Part shown: positions 50,262-59,300 of the stretch, piece after piece
Position numbering within the stretch: the stretch's first letter is position 1
Layout: each line of letters begins with the position of its first letter
Source: Microthrixaceae bacterium
GTDB lineage: Bacteria > Actinomycetota > Acidimicrobiia > Acidimicrobiales > Microtrichaceae
Direction: 5' to 3'
Assembly: GCA_020845705.1 (NCBI GenBank)
Contig: JADLFH010000028.1
Location: 27,123 to 91,122, forward strand
DNA: 64,000 bases
Program-made: the position numbers and the translations under genes
Notes under the pieces: generated by a model
The model's input: only the letters and a program-made list of their open reading frames with translations
The model's database searches: none
What the model was told of the DNA's origin: nothing

Positions 50262-51895
50262 GTGAACGACACCGCTTCTGCCGCGACCTGAGCTGCCCAG
50301 CGGTAGTCGGCCTTGCCGTTGGGGCCTCGTGGAACCCGCTCGACGGCGACGACGTGCTTGGGGCACTTGTAGCCCGCCAGGGTCCGTCGGCAGTGGGCGA
50401 CCAACTCGGCTGCCTCCACCTCTCCGCTGAGCGACACCACCGCGGTCACCGCCTGTCCCCACTTCTCGTCGTCCACGCCCACCACGTTCGCATCGATCAC
50501 CTGAGGGTGGAGTTTGAGGGTCTCCTCGACCTCCTCGGGATACACCTTCTCACCCGCGGTGTTGATGCACACGCTGCCGCGGCCCAGCAGACGGATGGTG
50601 CCGTCGGCTTCCACCCGCGCCCAGTCACCCGGCACCGACCAGCGGCGACCTGCGAAGGTGCGGAAGGTGGCGGCGGTCTTGTCGGGATCCTTGTAGTAAC
50701 CGATGGGGATCGGCCCACCGATTGCGATCAGCCCGCTCTCCTCCGAGCCTGGTTCCACCTCGCGGCCGTCCTCTGTGAAGACGCTCGAGTTCTCACCGAG
50801 GCGGAACTTCGCGGTCCCCACCGAACGCCCCCTCTTGGAGACCGAGTTCGCGCCACCGACTCCCTCCGAGGATCCCACGAGATCAGCGAGCGCCACATCC
50901 AGCCGCTCCAACAGCGCGTCCTTGACCGGCTGGGACCACATCACCCCCGACGAGACGATCATGCCCAACGACGAGAGATCACGCCGGCGTCCCGCTTCCT
51001 CGTCGGCTTCGAGTGCGGCGACGATGGGCTTGGCGAACGCGTCGCCGACGATCGTGAGGTTGGTGACCCGATGGGCCTCGGCGGCATCGAGAAGTTCCAC
51101 CGCGTCGAGGCTCCGGCCGCACAGCGTCACGATCGAGCCGGCCGCGCTCAAAGCACCCCACGACGAGATCGCGGAGGTGCCGTGCATGAGCGGTGCCGCA
51201 GGCAACAGCCGCGGCGCTCGGCCACGCTCGTGGATCCGCCGAGCGGCAGCCCCCACCGCGGCCGGATCGGCGGGCAAGTGCTCTCCTGCCGCCTTGAATG
51301 TGGGGGCAGACGTCTCGAACAGGTTCCCCTGGGGCCACATCACCCCCTTGGGCATGCCGGTGGTGCCGCCGGTGTAGAGGAACCATAGATCGTCCACGCT
51401 GCGGTCGATGCGAGCCGCCGGATCGGCTGTGGCGTTCGCCTCGGAGTAGCGGAGGCCGCCGCCGATCAGCTCGCCGTCGCCCACCTGGAGTACCAGGCGG
51501 ATCTTGGGGAGCTGCGCGAGTACTTCGCCGACGGCAGGAGCGATGGCGCTGTCCAAGACGATCGCCTCGGCGTCCGAGTTGTCGAGCAGGTATGCGAGCT
51601 CGGCCGCCGTGTAGCGGTAGTTCACGTTCACCGGCACCGCGCGGGCCTTGAAGCAGCCGAAGCTGGCCTCGACGTACTCGATGCCGTTGTAGAGAGCGAG
51701 CGCGACCTTGGCGTCGTGGCCTATCCCACGGTCGGCAAGGATCCCCGCGAATCGCGCCGCCCCGGCTTCGAGCTCGCTCCAGCTCCGCATCTCTCCACCG
51801 TGGAACTGGGCCGGGGCGTCACCGACGGAGTCGGCCACCGCCTCCCACACCGTGGCCAGGTTCCATCGGTCTCCGTGCTGGGTCACCGCCGCCAT
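50258..51895 (-). CDS. Acyl-CoA synthetase (AMP-dependent)
   Basis: A 545-residue ANL-superfamily ligase. FLYTGGTTGMPKGVMWPQGN is the AMP-binding P-loop, GDWARVEADGTIRLLGRGS the A7 region, INTAGEKVYPEEVEE the hinge/A8 loop, and RGPNGKADYRW the catalytic lysine at the end. It activates a carboxylic acid via its adenylate to the CoA ester. The substrate is unknown; FadD-like. It is translationally linked to the di-heme lipoprotein. Confidence 0.9.
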   Translation of the reverse strand: MAAVTQHGDRWNLATVWEAVADSVGDAPAQFHGGEMRSWSELEAGAARFAGILADRGIGHDAKVALALYNGIEYVEASFGCFKARAVPVNVNYRYTAAELAYLLDNSDAEAIVLDSAIAPAVGEVLAQLPKIRLVLQVGDGELIGGGLRYSEANATADPAARIDRSVDDLWFLYTGGTTGMPKGVMWPQGNLFETSAPTFKAAGEHLPADPAAVGAAARRIHERGRAPRLLPAAPLMHGTSAISSWGALSAAGSIVTLCGRSLDAVELLDAAEAHRVTNLTIVGDAFAKPIVAALEADEEAGRRRDLSSLGMIVSSGVMWSQPVKDALLERLDVALADLVGSSEGVGGANSVSKRGRSVGTAKFRLGENSSVFTEDGREVEPGSEESGLIAIGGPIPIGYYKDPDKTAATFRTFAGRRWSVPGDWARVEADGTIRLLGRGSVCINTAGEKVYPEEVEETLKLHPQVIDANVVGVDDEKWGQAVTAVVSLSGEVEAAELVAHCRRTLAGYKCPKHVVAVERVPRGPNGKADYRWAAQVAAEAVSFT

Positions 51896-51910
51896 GCTGC
51901 CATCCCGGCC

Positions 51911-52873
51911 TCAGAGTGTGTCGAACACGTAGGCGACGCTCCAGCGCACCGTGCCCATCAGCCCGTCGCCCGGACGCACCACCGGGCTGGGGAACTCGGA
52001 GCGGTTCGGCGCGTCGGGTAGCTGCTGGGCTTCCAGTGCCACTCCACGTCTGGCGCCGATGCCCAACTTGTCGGCCGTGTAGAGCTGAAGGCCGGGCTGG
52101 TTCGAACGCATCCACATCCGCCTACCGCTGCGGGGATCGCTCAAGGTGGCGACGTGGGTGGCAAGGGTCGGCTCCCACCCGCCGTCCCATGGGTCCCAAT
52201 CCTGGAGGAGGCAATGGTCGAGGGAGCGACCCCCGAGGTTGCCATCGCCCAGCAGCTCGGCAACCGGCAGACGCCGCCCGGTGGGGATCAGATCCGAGTC
52301 CACATCGAGGTAGTCCACGGCGGTCACCTCCAGGTGGTGGTGATCGATCGTCGCGCCGGGATGGTCGCCCCCGAGGTTCCAATAGGTGTGGTTGGTCAAC
52401 GAGAGCACGCTCGGCGCACTCACCAGCGTGGTTGCCACCACAGCGAGTGTCGGACCGCTGAGGCGGTATTCCACCATGGCGATCATCTCACCCGGGAAGC
52501 CGCCGTCGCCGGAGTCGCTGTCCATCCGCAGGGTCACCGAGTCCCGAAGTTGCTCCTGAACCACCCAGTCGCGACGACCCCAGCTCTGCGATCCGCCGTG
52601 GAGTGTGTTGGGTCCGTCGTTGGCGTCGAGTCGGTGCTCCACGCCGTCGAGCTCGAAGCGGGCACCGGCGATACGGTTCGCGTAGCGGCCGACCATCGCC
52701 CCCAGATATGAGTTGCGGCTCCGGTCGCGGTAGGCCTCCGGCGATTCGAGGGAGACCACGACGTTGGCGAAACCGCCGTCCGAGTCGGGCGCTTCGAGTG
52801 TCACGAGGCTGGCGCCGAAGGGGATCACCTCCGCGACCAGGTAGTCGGATTCGATTCGCAGCGCGCCGTGCAT
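51911..52873 (-). CDS. galM: Aldose 1-epimerase (galactose mutarotase)
   Basis: A 320-residue GalM-fold protein. YLGAMVGRYANRIAGARFEL, NTLHGGSQSWGRRDW with a catalytic His, SLTNHTYWNLGGDH with the second His, and GVALEAQQLPDAPNRSEFPS with the catalytic Glu are all diagnostic. It interconverts alpha- and beta-galactose released by the beta-galactosidase encoded directly upstream; ATG 52873 shares one base with the lacZ stop. Confidence 0.92.
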   Translation of the reverse strand: MHGALRIESDYLVAEVIPFGASLVTLEAPDSDGGFANVVVSLESPEAYRDRSRNSYLGAMVGRYANRIAGARFELDGVEHRLDANDGPNTLHGGSQSWGRRDWVVQEQLRDSVTLRMDSDSGDGGFPGEMIAMVEYRLSGPTLAVVATTLVSAPSVLSLTNHTYWNLGGDHPGATIDHHHLEVTAVDYLDVDSDLIPTGRRLPVAELLGDGNLGGRSLDHCLLQDWDPWDGGWEPTLATHVATLSDPRSGRRMWMRSNQPGLQLYTADKLGIGARRGVALEAQQLPDAPNRSEFPSPVVRPGDGLMGTVRWSVAYVFDTL

Positions 52874-55803
52874 CAACGCCGATCCACCGTGATGGTCCAG
52901 CTCCAACGGAACCGCCCGGCCGCCACCTGGTAGCGCGGCAGTACATCGGGCCCACATGAGGCGGTTCCCAGACCCCGATGCGCGATGTCGACATGGACGA
53001 AGGTCTCCTCCGATGCCACGAGCTCGGACGCGTGGCGGGCTTCGGTGAGAGCTGCGGCGCAGTGGTTCAGAGCGCTGAAGCCGAAGTGCCTGTCTGCGCT
53101 CACTGTCAGGCGCGTCCGACCGTTGTCGATGCGGAACCAACGGGTGTCGTGGTGGAACCCGTGATGTTGGGGGAAGGCGTAGTCGACGTACTGCTCGGTC
53201 ACCGTGGACTTCCAGCGGCGCAGCTCGGCGAGGCAACGGTCGGGGTAGGTCTCGTGCGGTCCGGGCCCGTACCACTCAAGCGCCTCGAACCCGGCGGGCA
53301 GAACGAACGTCATGCCGACCCGCGGAAGATCCGCGAGCAGCCCCGGAACCGTTACGTCCTCCGAGAAGCGCACCACACCGCCATCGAGCAGCTCGATCCG
53401 CCGGTCATGGGAGATGCCCACGGCGGCCGGGTCGTCGCGGTCCAGCCCGGCACCAACCCAGCGACCCCTGGCACCCACGCCGGTCATCCACCCCACCTGG
53501 ATGCCGTCGTTGTCGGTGGGTGCTCGCCACACACACAGTCGGGGCAGTTCGATGCTCACGGAACCGGCTCGCAGATGGGTGTCATCGACCTCGACGGAGA
53601 CCGGACGCTTCGGCGCCGGAGGGCTCGCCTCGGCGTGGGAGAGCTCGATCTGACACCACCCGAGGTCGCGGCCCCGCTCGCTGAATCGCATGCTGAGGTG
53701 AGTGGCGCCACGGTGGCGCGGCCTCGGCATCGTCCCGGTTGAACGGGGCTCGACAGCACCCGGCACCAACGTTCCCCGGGCCACGACACTGCCGTGTGTC
53801 AGCAGCTCCCAACGGCAACGAACCCCAGCGAGGCTGCGGAACCAGTGGCGGTTGTGGATCACGAGCCTGCCCCGCGGGTCGAGGCTCGCCGCGACCGGCT
53901 GTGCGAGCGCGGCCAGCTCGGCCATTGCCGGGTGCGGAACCCGGTCCGCGCTGACGAGACCGTCGAGGCAGAAGTTGCCGTCGTGTCGACCGATCCGCGC
54001 GTCCTCACCGAAGTCTCCGCCGTAGCCGATCGAGCCGTCGGGTCGTCGCACGCCGTGCTCCAGCCACTCCCAGACGAACCCGCCCTGGAGGCCTTCCTCG
54101 GATTCGAAGGCGGCGGCATAGTCGGCGAGGGAACCGTTGGAGTTGCCCATCGCGTGGGAGAACTCACAGAGGATCAACGGCCGGCGCCGGTCCGTGCCGC
54201 TACGGGACCACGCGACGATGTCGTCGATCGAGCTGTACATCGGACAGACGACGTCGCTGACCGGCGCCTCGGCACCCAGGTCGTGCATGAAGGGGCCCTC
54301 GTACTGGATGGGCCTCGACGGATCGATGCGGCGCATCGCGGCGGCCATCGCGTCGTGCGCGGCGCCGTAGCCGGATTCGTTGCCCAGCGACCAGGCGATG
54401 ACACTGGGGTGGTTGCGGTCCCGCAGCACCATGCGCACCCCGCGTTCGACGATGGCGCCGAAGTATCGGGGGTCATGGCACAGGCTCGCCTGGCGAGCGT
54501 GTGCCTCGACGTTCGCCTCGTCGATGACGTAGATACCCAGCTCGTCGCACAGCTCGAGGAGCCGTTCGTCGTGGGGATAGTGGGCGCAGCGCAGCGCGTT
54601 GAGGTGATGCGCCTTCATCATCTCGAGGTCCTGACGAAGGCGTTGTTCGGACAGCACCCTGCCGCTGTCGGGGTCGTGCTCGTGGTAGTTGACGCCCCAG
54701 ACGGTTACGGGGCAACCGTTGATGAGCAGTTGCCGATCACGGACTTCGACCGAACGAAACCCGCTGTGGCGTGCCCGTGCTTCGACGACCTCGCCGGCGG
54801 GATCGCGCAGCGACACAACCACCTGGTAGCGGGTGGGTGTCTCATGCGACCACGGGCGACAGTTCGCCACCTCGATCCGGCCGCAGACCACCGCCCTTTC
54901 GAAGAACATGCCCGAGATCAGCTCGGCGAAGGGCTCGCCGTGCTGGAATGTGGGCACAGGCAGCGGACCGAGGGACCCGACCGCACGACCGCGGTCGTCA
55001 CGAACCTCCACCGCGATCGACCAGCCCACCTCGACGGCGGCCCGACCACCCGAGGTGACCGCGACATCGAGTGTGCCGGTGCCATCGGCTGCCAACCCGG
55101 GGATGAGCGAGAGGTCCGCCAGGAAGCCGGTGCCGGTGCGGACGAGCGACACCCCGCGGTGGATGCCGGGCATCCACCACTGGTCCTGGTCCTCCAGCCA
55201 GGTGGCGTCGCTCCACTGGAGGACCGCCATCGCGACGGTGTTGACGCCCCGCTGGAGCCACGGTGTGATGTCGAAGCTCGACGGCAGGCGTGAGTCCTTG
55301 CCGAAGCCGACCTCGACGCCGTTGACCCACACGTGCACGACGCTCTCCGCCGAGCCGATCCGCAGCTCGACCCGGGATCCCCGCCATGACGCGGGCAGTC
55401 CGAAGGTCCGCCGGTACAGGCCCGTCGGGTTGTCGTCGGGGACATCGGGCGGGTCCTGGGAGAACGGCATGACGACGTTCGTGTAGGCGATGTCGCCGTG
55501 GCCCTCGAAGAACCAGTCGCCCGGCACCCCGATCCAGCCCCATCCCGAGTCGTCGAAGTCGGCAGCGGCGAAGTCGTCTGGAACGTCGGCAGGTCGATCG
55601 ACGAGCTTGAACCGCCACCGCCCGTCGAGCGGCTGGACCCATGTGGATGGATCACCGCCCAAGCCGGCAATGGCGGCATCGATGTCGGGGAACGGCATCG
55701 AGTCGTCGCGCATCGGCAACCGACCGACGCCGCCGACCTCCGGCATCGCCCACGCCGGCGTCGGCCCATCGAACCAGCCCATCCGCGCCGCCGCGCCCTT
55801 CAT
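52873..55803 (-). CDS. lacZ: Beta-galactosidase (GH2)
   Basis: A 976-residue GH2 enzyme. The sugar-binding N-terminus (YTNVVMPFSQDPPDVPDDNP) precedes the acid/base Glu near 474 in WSLGNESGYGAAHD and the nucleophile Glu near 548 in LCEFSHAMGNSNGS, the exact E. coli LacZ motifs. The C-terminal domain (LEWYGPGPHETYPDRCLAEL) is the beta-gal small-chain type. There is no signal peptide, so lactose or a galactoside must enter the cell. It starts in a TGATG overlap with the unknown upstream gene. Confidence 0.93.
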   Translation of the reverse strand: MKGAAARMGWFDGPTPAWAMPEVGGVGRLPMRDDSMPFPDIDAAIAGLGGDPSTWVQPLDGRWRFKLVDRPADVPDDFAAADFDDSGWGWIGVPGDWFFEGHGDIAYTNVVMPFSQDPPDVPDDNPTGLYRRTFGLPASWRGSRVELRIGSAESVVHVWVNGVEVGFGKDSRLPSSFDITPWLQRGVNTVAMAVLQWSDATWLEDQDQWWMPGIHRGVSLVRTGTGFLADLSLIPGLAADGTGTLDVAVTSGGRAAVEVGWSIAVEVRDDRGRAVGSLGPLPVPTFQHGEPFAELISGMFFERAVVCGRIEVANCRPWSHETPTRYQVVVSLRDPAGEVVEARARHSGFRSVEVRDRQLLINGCPVTVWGVNYHEHDPDSGRVLSEQRLRQDLEMMKAHHLNALRCAHYPHDERLLELCDELGIYVIDEANVEAHARQASLCHDPRYFGAIVERGVRMVLRDRNHPSVIAWSLGNESGYGAAHDAMAAAMRRIDPSRPIQYEGPFMHDLGAEAPVSDVVCPMYSSIDDIVAWSRSGTDRRRPLILCEFSHAMGNSNGSLADYAAAFESEEGLQGGFVWEWLEHGVRRPDGSIGYGGDFGEDARIGRHDGNFCLDGLVSADRVPHPAMAELAALAQPVAASLDPRGRLVIHNRHWFRSLAGVRCRWELLTHGSVVARGTLVPGAVEPRSTGTMPRPRHRGATHLSMRFSERGRDLGWCQIELSHAEASPPAPKRPVSVEVDDTHLRAGSVSIELPRLCVWRAPTDNDGIQVGWMTGVGARGRWVGAGLDRDDPAAVGISHDRRIELLDGGVVRFSEDVTVPGLLADLPRVGMTFVLPAGFEALEWYGPGPHETYPDRCLAELRRWKSTVTEQYVDYAFPQHHGFHHDTRWFRIDNGRTRLTVSADRHFGFSALNHCAAALTEARHASELVASEETFVHVDIAHRGLGTASCGPDVLPRYQVAAGRFRWSWTITVDRR

Positions 55804-56957
55804 CAGCCGATGTCGGCCGCGATGACGGCTTCGACCCCGTCGCCGTCGACCTGAAGCGACCGCACCACGATCCCCATCATCACGTCGCTGTCGGGTCGCG
55901 CCGGCACCTCCAGGTGTGCGGGAATCCGTACGGTGGCGAGACCGACGAGGGGCCGAACAGCGCGGGTGGCCATGCCGCCGACCCAGCGGTTGAAGCGGTT
56001 GACCGCGGCCGGCACCAACGGCAGGTCGAGCCAGGCCGATCGCAACGTCAGCTCCACATGGTCGTCCACGAGGCGAGGTTCGACGGCGCAGCTGACGCCG
56101 GGACGGAGATCGGGCACCAGCGGTGATTCCACCAGGCGGGTACTTCGGAGCCGTCCGCCCACCTCGCCTTCGGCGGTGTGGACGTCGAACTCGAAGGGTA
56201 GGTGGGCTACGCCGATTCGCTGCTGCGCCAACGCCGATGCCAGCGCGGCGACCGACCCCGAAGCCACGCCCACCCCGATACATGGACCCTGCACGTCGAC
56301 TGCCACGGCTGAGCCGTCAAGGCCATCGACCGCCGCCATCATCACCTCCATCCGCCCTGGACGAACCCGGATCCTTGCTCGACCAGGGGCCACGCCCAGC
56401 TCGGCGACCACTTCACCCTGTTCGGGAGCCAGCTCCATTCCCAGCGTGCCGAGGTTCTCCGCCATCGCACTGAACAGATCTCCGCCCACCGAGGCGAAGA
56501 GCATCTCACTCATCTGGGCTGCCGACTCGGCGTCGTGATCGACGCCGTCGATCCCCTCGAAGTGGGTTGCCACGAGCTCGCTGTTGGCCAGATCCAGGTA
56601 GGCGGCGAAGCTGTTGTCGTCACGAAGCTCGATGATCGGCTCCACCAGAACCTCGCCGCTGACCCGCACCAGACCGGGGATCTCCATGGGCACATCACCG
56701 TGGAAGCGCAACGCTCCGGTGGAGCGAACCGTGGCCCTCAGCCGACCACCGTCGTTCGCGCGCATCTCATATGAGACCCCGGTGATGGTCATCATGACGC
56801 TGACCTCCATGGGACCCATCATCGGGAGCTGGAAGGTGTCGCGCAGCTCCGGCGCCTCGACACCGTCGCCTATGCCGTGCTCCGCGAGCGTGTTCAGGAA
56901 GTCGGCAGGGATGACGAGGGCGACAGCCCAGCGACGTGTGCGTGCAGCCATGGCCAC
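55803..56957 (-). CDS. Unknown protein, first gene of lacZ operon
   Basis: A 384-residue protein with no signal peptide or obvious membrane span. It has several stretches of alternating hydrophobic residues suggesting beta-rich domains (MEVSVMMTITGVSYEMRAND; ALRFHGDVPMEIPGLVRVSG; RIRVRPGRMEVMMAAVDG). No family is recognised; an SRPBCC/lipid-binding-like barrel is possible but not shown. It overlaps lacZ by one base and is the first of three genes with galM, so a role in galactoside use is suggested by context only. Confidence 0.6.
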   Translation of the reverse strand: MAMAARTRRWAVALVIPADFLNTLAEHGIGDGVEAPELRDTFQLPMMGPMEVSVMMTITGVSYEMRANDGGRLRATVRSTGALRFHGDVPMEIPGLVRVSGEVLVEPIIELRDDNSFAAYLDLANSELVATHFEGIDGVDHDAESAAQMSEMLFASVGGDLFSAMAENLGTLGMELAPEQGEVVAELGVAPGRARIRVRPGRMEVMMAAVDGLDGSAVAVDVQGPCIGVGVASGSVAALASALAQQRIGVAHLPFEFDVHTAEGEVGGRLRSTRLVESPLVPDLRPGVSCAVEPRLVDDHVELTLRSAWLDLPLVPAAVNRFNRWVGGMATRAVRPLVGLATVRIPAHLEVPARPDSDVMMGIVVRSLQVDGDGVEAVIAADIG

Positions 56958-57033
56958 ACTCTTTCACGCGTCGCCCACTCATATCCCACTCAACGCGAGG
57001 CGACGGGGCCGACTCCCCCGGAGAGGCCGAAGC

Positions 57034-58023
57034 TCAGGACATGAGCGACTCCACGTGAATCCGCCAGGACGGGTGTGTGAGCTTCGACAGTGCTCGGTGC
57101 TCCAACTGCCGCACCCGCTCCCGCGACAGGTGCATCTGCGTCGCCACCTGAGCCACCGACATGGGCTCAGCGTCGCCGAACCCGTGGCGCAACAACAGGA
57201 TGCGGCGCTCGCGTTCGTCCAGAACCGACATCAAGTTCGCAAGCTCACGTTCGGACAGGTGTGTGGCGATCTCCTCGACCTCGCCATGGGCCCTCGGGTC
57301 CTCCACGAAGTCGCCCAACTCGGCTCCACCATCGCCCACCGCACCCGACAACGACACCGGCTCGGAGCTGGCGAGGAGCTCGAGAACCCGGGTGGCGCTC
57401 ATGTCGGCCGCCTCGGCTAGCTCGGCGGCGCTCGGCCCCCGGCCGAGGGCCTGCTCCATCTGGGAGGAGAGCTCCCTGATCCGCAGCAGGTCGTCGTTCG
57501 CCCTGGACGGCAGCTTCACCACCGAGCGGCTACCGGCGATTCCACGGGTGATGAACTGACGGATCCACCAGACCGCGTAGGTGGAGAAGCGGAAGCCCTT
57601 CTCGTGGTCGAACTTGTCGACGGCCCGAATCAGCCCGAGGTTGCCCTCCTGGATCAGATCCAGCAGCGGCACACCGGAGGCCTGGTACTTCTTGGCCACC
57701 GACACCACCAGACGGAGGTTCGCGTTCACGAACCGGTCGTGAGCGGCCTGACCTGCACGGACCATGCCGCGGAGCTTGCGGCGCTGGGCGGCACTCATCG
57801 CATCGGAGGATTCGAGCTCCTCCGTAGCGGCACGGCCCGCGGCGATCGTGGCCGCCAACTCCTTCTCCTCTTGCGGGGTGAGCAGCGCGTGACGGCCGAT
57901 CTCGTCGAGATACATGCCGACTGGGTCGTCGGACCCGCGTGCCCCACGGCCACGAGGAGGTCTCGGGGGCGGGGAAACGACCACCTCGTTGAAATCGAGT
58001 TCTTGGGCTGTAGCGGTTCGCAT
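57034..58023 (-). CDS. Sigma-70 family RNA polymerase sigma factor (HrdB/SigB-like)
   Basis: A 329-residue sigma factor: region 1.2 (DDPVGMYLDEIGRHALLTPQ), region 2 (NLRLVVSVAKKYQASGVPLL; LIQEGNLGLIRAVDKFDHEK; FRFSTYAVWWIRQFITRGIA), region 3 and region 4.2 (SVAQVATQMHLSRERVRQLE). It lacks the long N-terminal region 1.1 of the primary sigma, so it is probably a group 2 factor for stationary or stress conditions. ATG 58023 is chosen over the frame to 58062. Confidence 0.9.
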   Translation of the reverse strand: MRTATAQELDFNEVVVSPPPRPPRGRGARGSDDPVGMYLDEIGRHALLTPQEEKELAATIAAGRAATEELESSDAMSAAQRRKLRGMVRAGQAAHDRFVNANLRLVVSVAKKYQASGVPLLDLIQEGNLGLIRAVDKFDHEKGFRFSTYAVWWIRQFITRGIAGSRSVVKLPSRANDDLLRIRELSSQMEQALGRGPSAAELAEAADMSATRVLELLASSEPVSLSGAVGDGGAELGDFVEDPRAHGEVEEIATHLSERELANLMSVLDERERRILLLRHGFGDAEPMSVAQVATQMHLSRERVRQLEHRALSKLTHPSWRIHVESLMS

Positions 58024-58170
58024 GGCACACCTCGCCGGAGGCGCCGTCCGGACGAACGGCACAGCGGCACGTACCTCACAACACCGACCACCGGCCGATC
58101 ATGCCCGCCGTGGCAGTGAATCCCGACACGTCCATCGAATTGAGGCACGTGAGACCGGTTCCCGTCCCCG

Positions 58171-58217
58171 AACCTGCGTATGGATCCCGCCTCCAGCGTC
58201 GGAAAGGTACGCAAGTT
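58171..58217. repeat. Dispersed palindromic element, copy 5 (imperfect)
   Basis: Arms AACCTGCGTA (58171-58180) and TACGCAAGTT (58208-58217) differ at one position. It lies between the divergent sigma factor and epoxide hydrolase genes, where a terminator would not be expected, which argues for a mobile or binding-site repeat. Confidence 0.7.
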
Positions 58218-58268
58218 CACGGGAATCCGCCGGGTCGGCGACGACTGCCGCCCATTGAAGCCACCACC

Positions 58269-58274
58269 TAGCCT
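58269..58274 (+). promoter_or_regulatory. Probable -10 box of leaderless epoxide hydrolase gene
   Basis: TAGCCT lies 6 bases before ATG 58281. Confidence 0.45.
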
Positions 58275-58280
58275 CGCTCC

Positions 58281-59297
58281 ATGCCCGCGCCACACGATCC
58301 TGTTCTCGACATCGCCGAGGCCCGCCTCGTCACCCTCCCCAGCCGCCCCGGCCGTGGCGCCCTGACGATGTCGGTTCACGAGGTTGGCTCCGACGCAGAT
58401 CCGACTCTGCCCGTCGTGGTCTTCAGCCACGGGTTCCCCGAGTTGGGCTACTCGTGGCGCTACCAGCTCCCGGCGGTTGCTGCTGCCGGATTCCGGGCGA
58501 TCGCCCCCGACCAACGGGGCTACGGCGGCACCGACGCGCCGGAGGCGATCGAGGCTTACGACCTCGGCTCGCTGTGCGGCGATCTCGACCTGTTATGCGA
58601 GCAGCTCGGCATCGAGCGGGCGGTGTTCGTGGGACACGACTGGGGCGGTGCCGTGGCCTGGGCGATGCCTGCGCTGCGACCGCAACGCGTGGCGGGGATA
58701 GTCGGCGTCTGCACCCCGATGATGGCTCTGCCGACCACCGATCTCCTCGAGTCGCTCGTGGATGGAGACATCCAACGCCAGTACATGCTGTGGTTCCAGG
58801 AGCCCGGTGTCGCCGAGGCGGCGATGGAACCCCACATCGGGGACCTGTTCCACAAGCTGATGGTCGGCGGCATCCCACCCGAGGAAGTCCTCGAACGCCT
58901 GGAGTCAACCGGCAAGGTCGACATGAACCCCTTCCGCGACCTCGCCGCGTTGGAATCGGTGGGCGAGCCGATCGTCTCGGACGCCGAGATCGACCGCTAC
59001 ATCGAGACCTTTCGACGAACCGGGCTACGTGGCGGGGTGAACTGGTACCGCAACATGGATCGCAACGTGGCGCTGTATCCCAGCGTCGCCCGATCCGACC
59101 CCGGGGTGCCCGCTCTGATGCTGGCCGCCGAGTGGGACCCGGCCCTTCCGCCCGCGCTCAGCGAGCGAATGGGCGATGTGATCGCCGATCTCGAACGCCA
59201 TGTGATCCCCCGCGCGGGCCACTGGGTGCAGCAGGAGGCACCCGTCGAGGTCAACGAGCTGCTCATCGGGTGGTTGACCCGCCGCTTCGGCGGCTGA
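58281..59297 (+). CDS. Epoxide hydrolase-type alpha/beta hydrolase
   Basis: A 338-residue enzyme. FSHGFPELGYSWRYQ is the HGFP oxyanion region, APDQRGYGGTD follows, the nucleophile is Asp120 in FVGHDWGGAVAW, and RAGHWVQQEAP contains the catalytic His. GVNWYRNM provides one of the two cap-domain tyrosines expected in soluble epoxide hydrolases. It opens epoxides to diols in the cytoplasm; the physiological substrate is unknown. Confidence 0.87.
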   Translation: MPAPHDPVLDIAEARLVTLPSRPGRGALTMSVHEVGSDADPTLPVVVFSHGFPELGYSWRYQLPAVAAAGFRAIAPDQRGYGGTDAPEAIEAYDLGSLCGDLDLLCEQLGIERAVFVGHDWGGAVAWAMPALRPQRVAGIVGVCTPMMALPTTDLLESLVDGDIQRQYMLWFQEPGVAEAAMEPHIGDLFHKLMVGGIPPEEVLERLESTGKVDMNPFRDLAALESVGEPIVSDAEIDRYIETFRRTGLRGGVNWYRNMDRNVALYPSVARSDPGVPALMLAAEWDPALPPALSERMGDVIADLERHVIPRAGHWVQQEAPVEVNELLIGWLTRRFGG

Positions 59298-59300
59298 GGC

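Noticed and set aside
53794..55293. 499-residue open frame on the plus strand inside lacZ
   Set aside because: It is antisense to a clear GH2 enzyme with intact catalytic motifs and has no recognisable domain. It arises from GC-rich codon bias.
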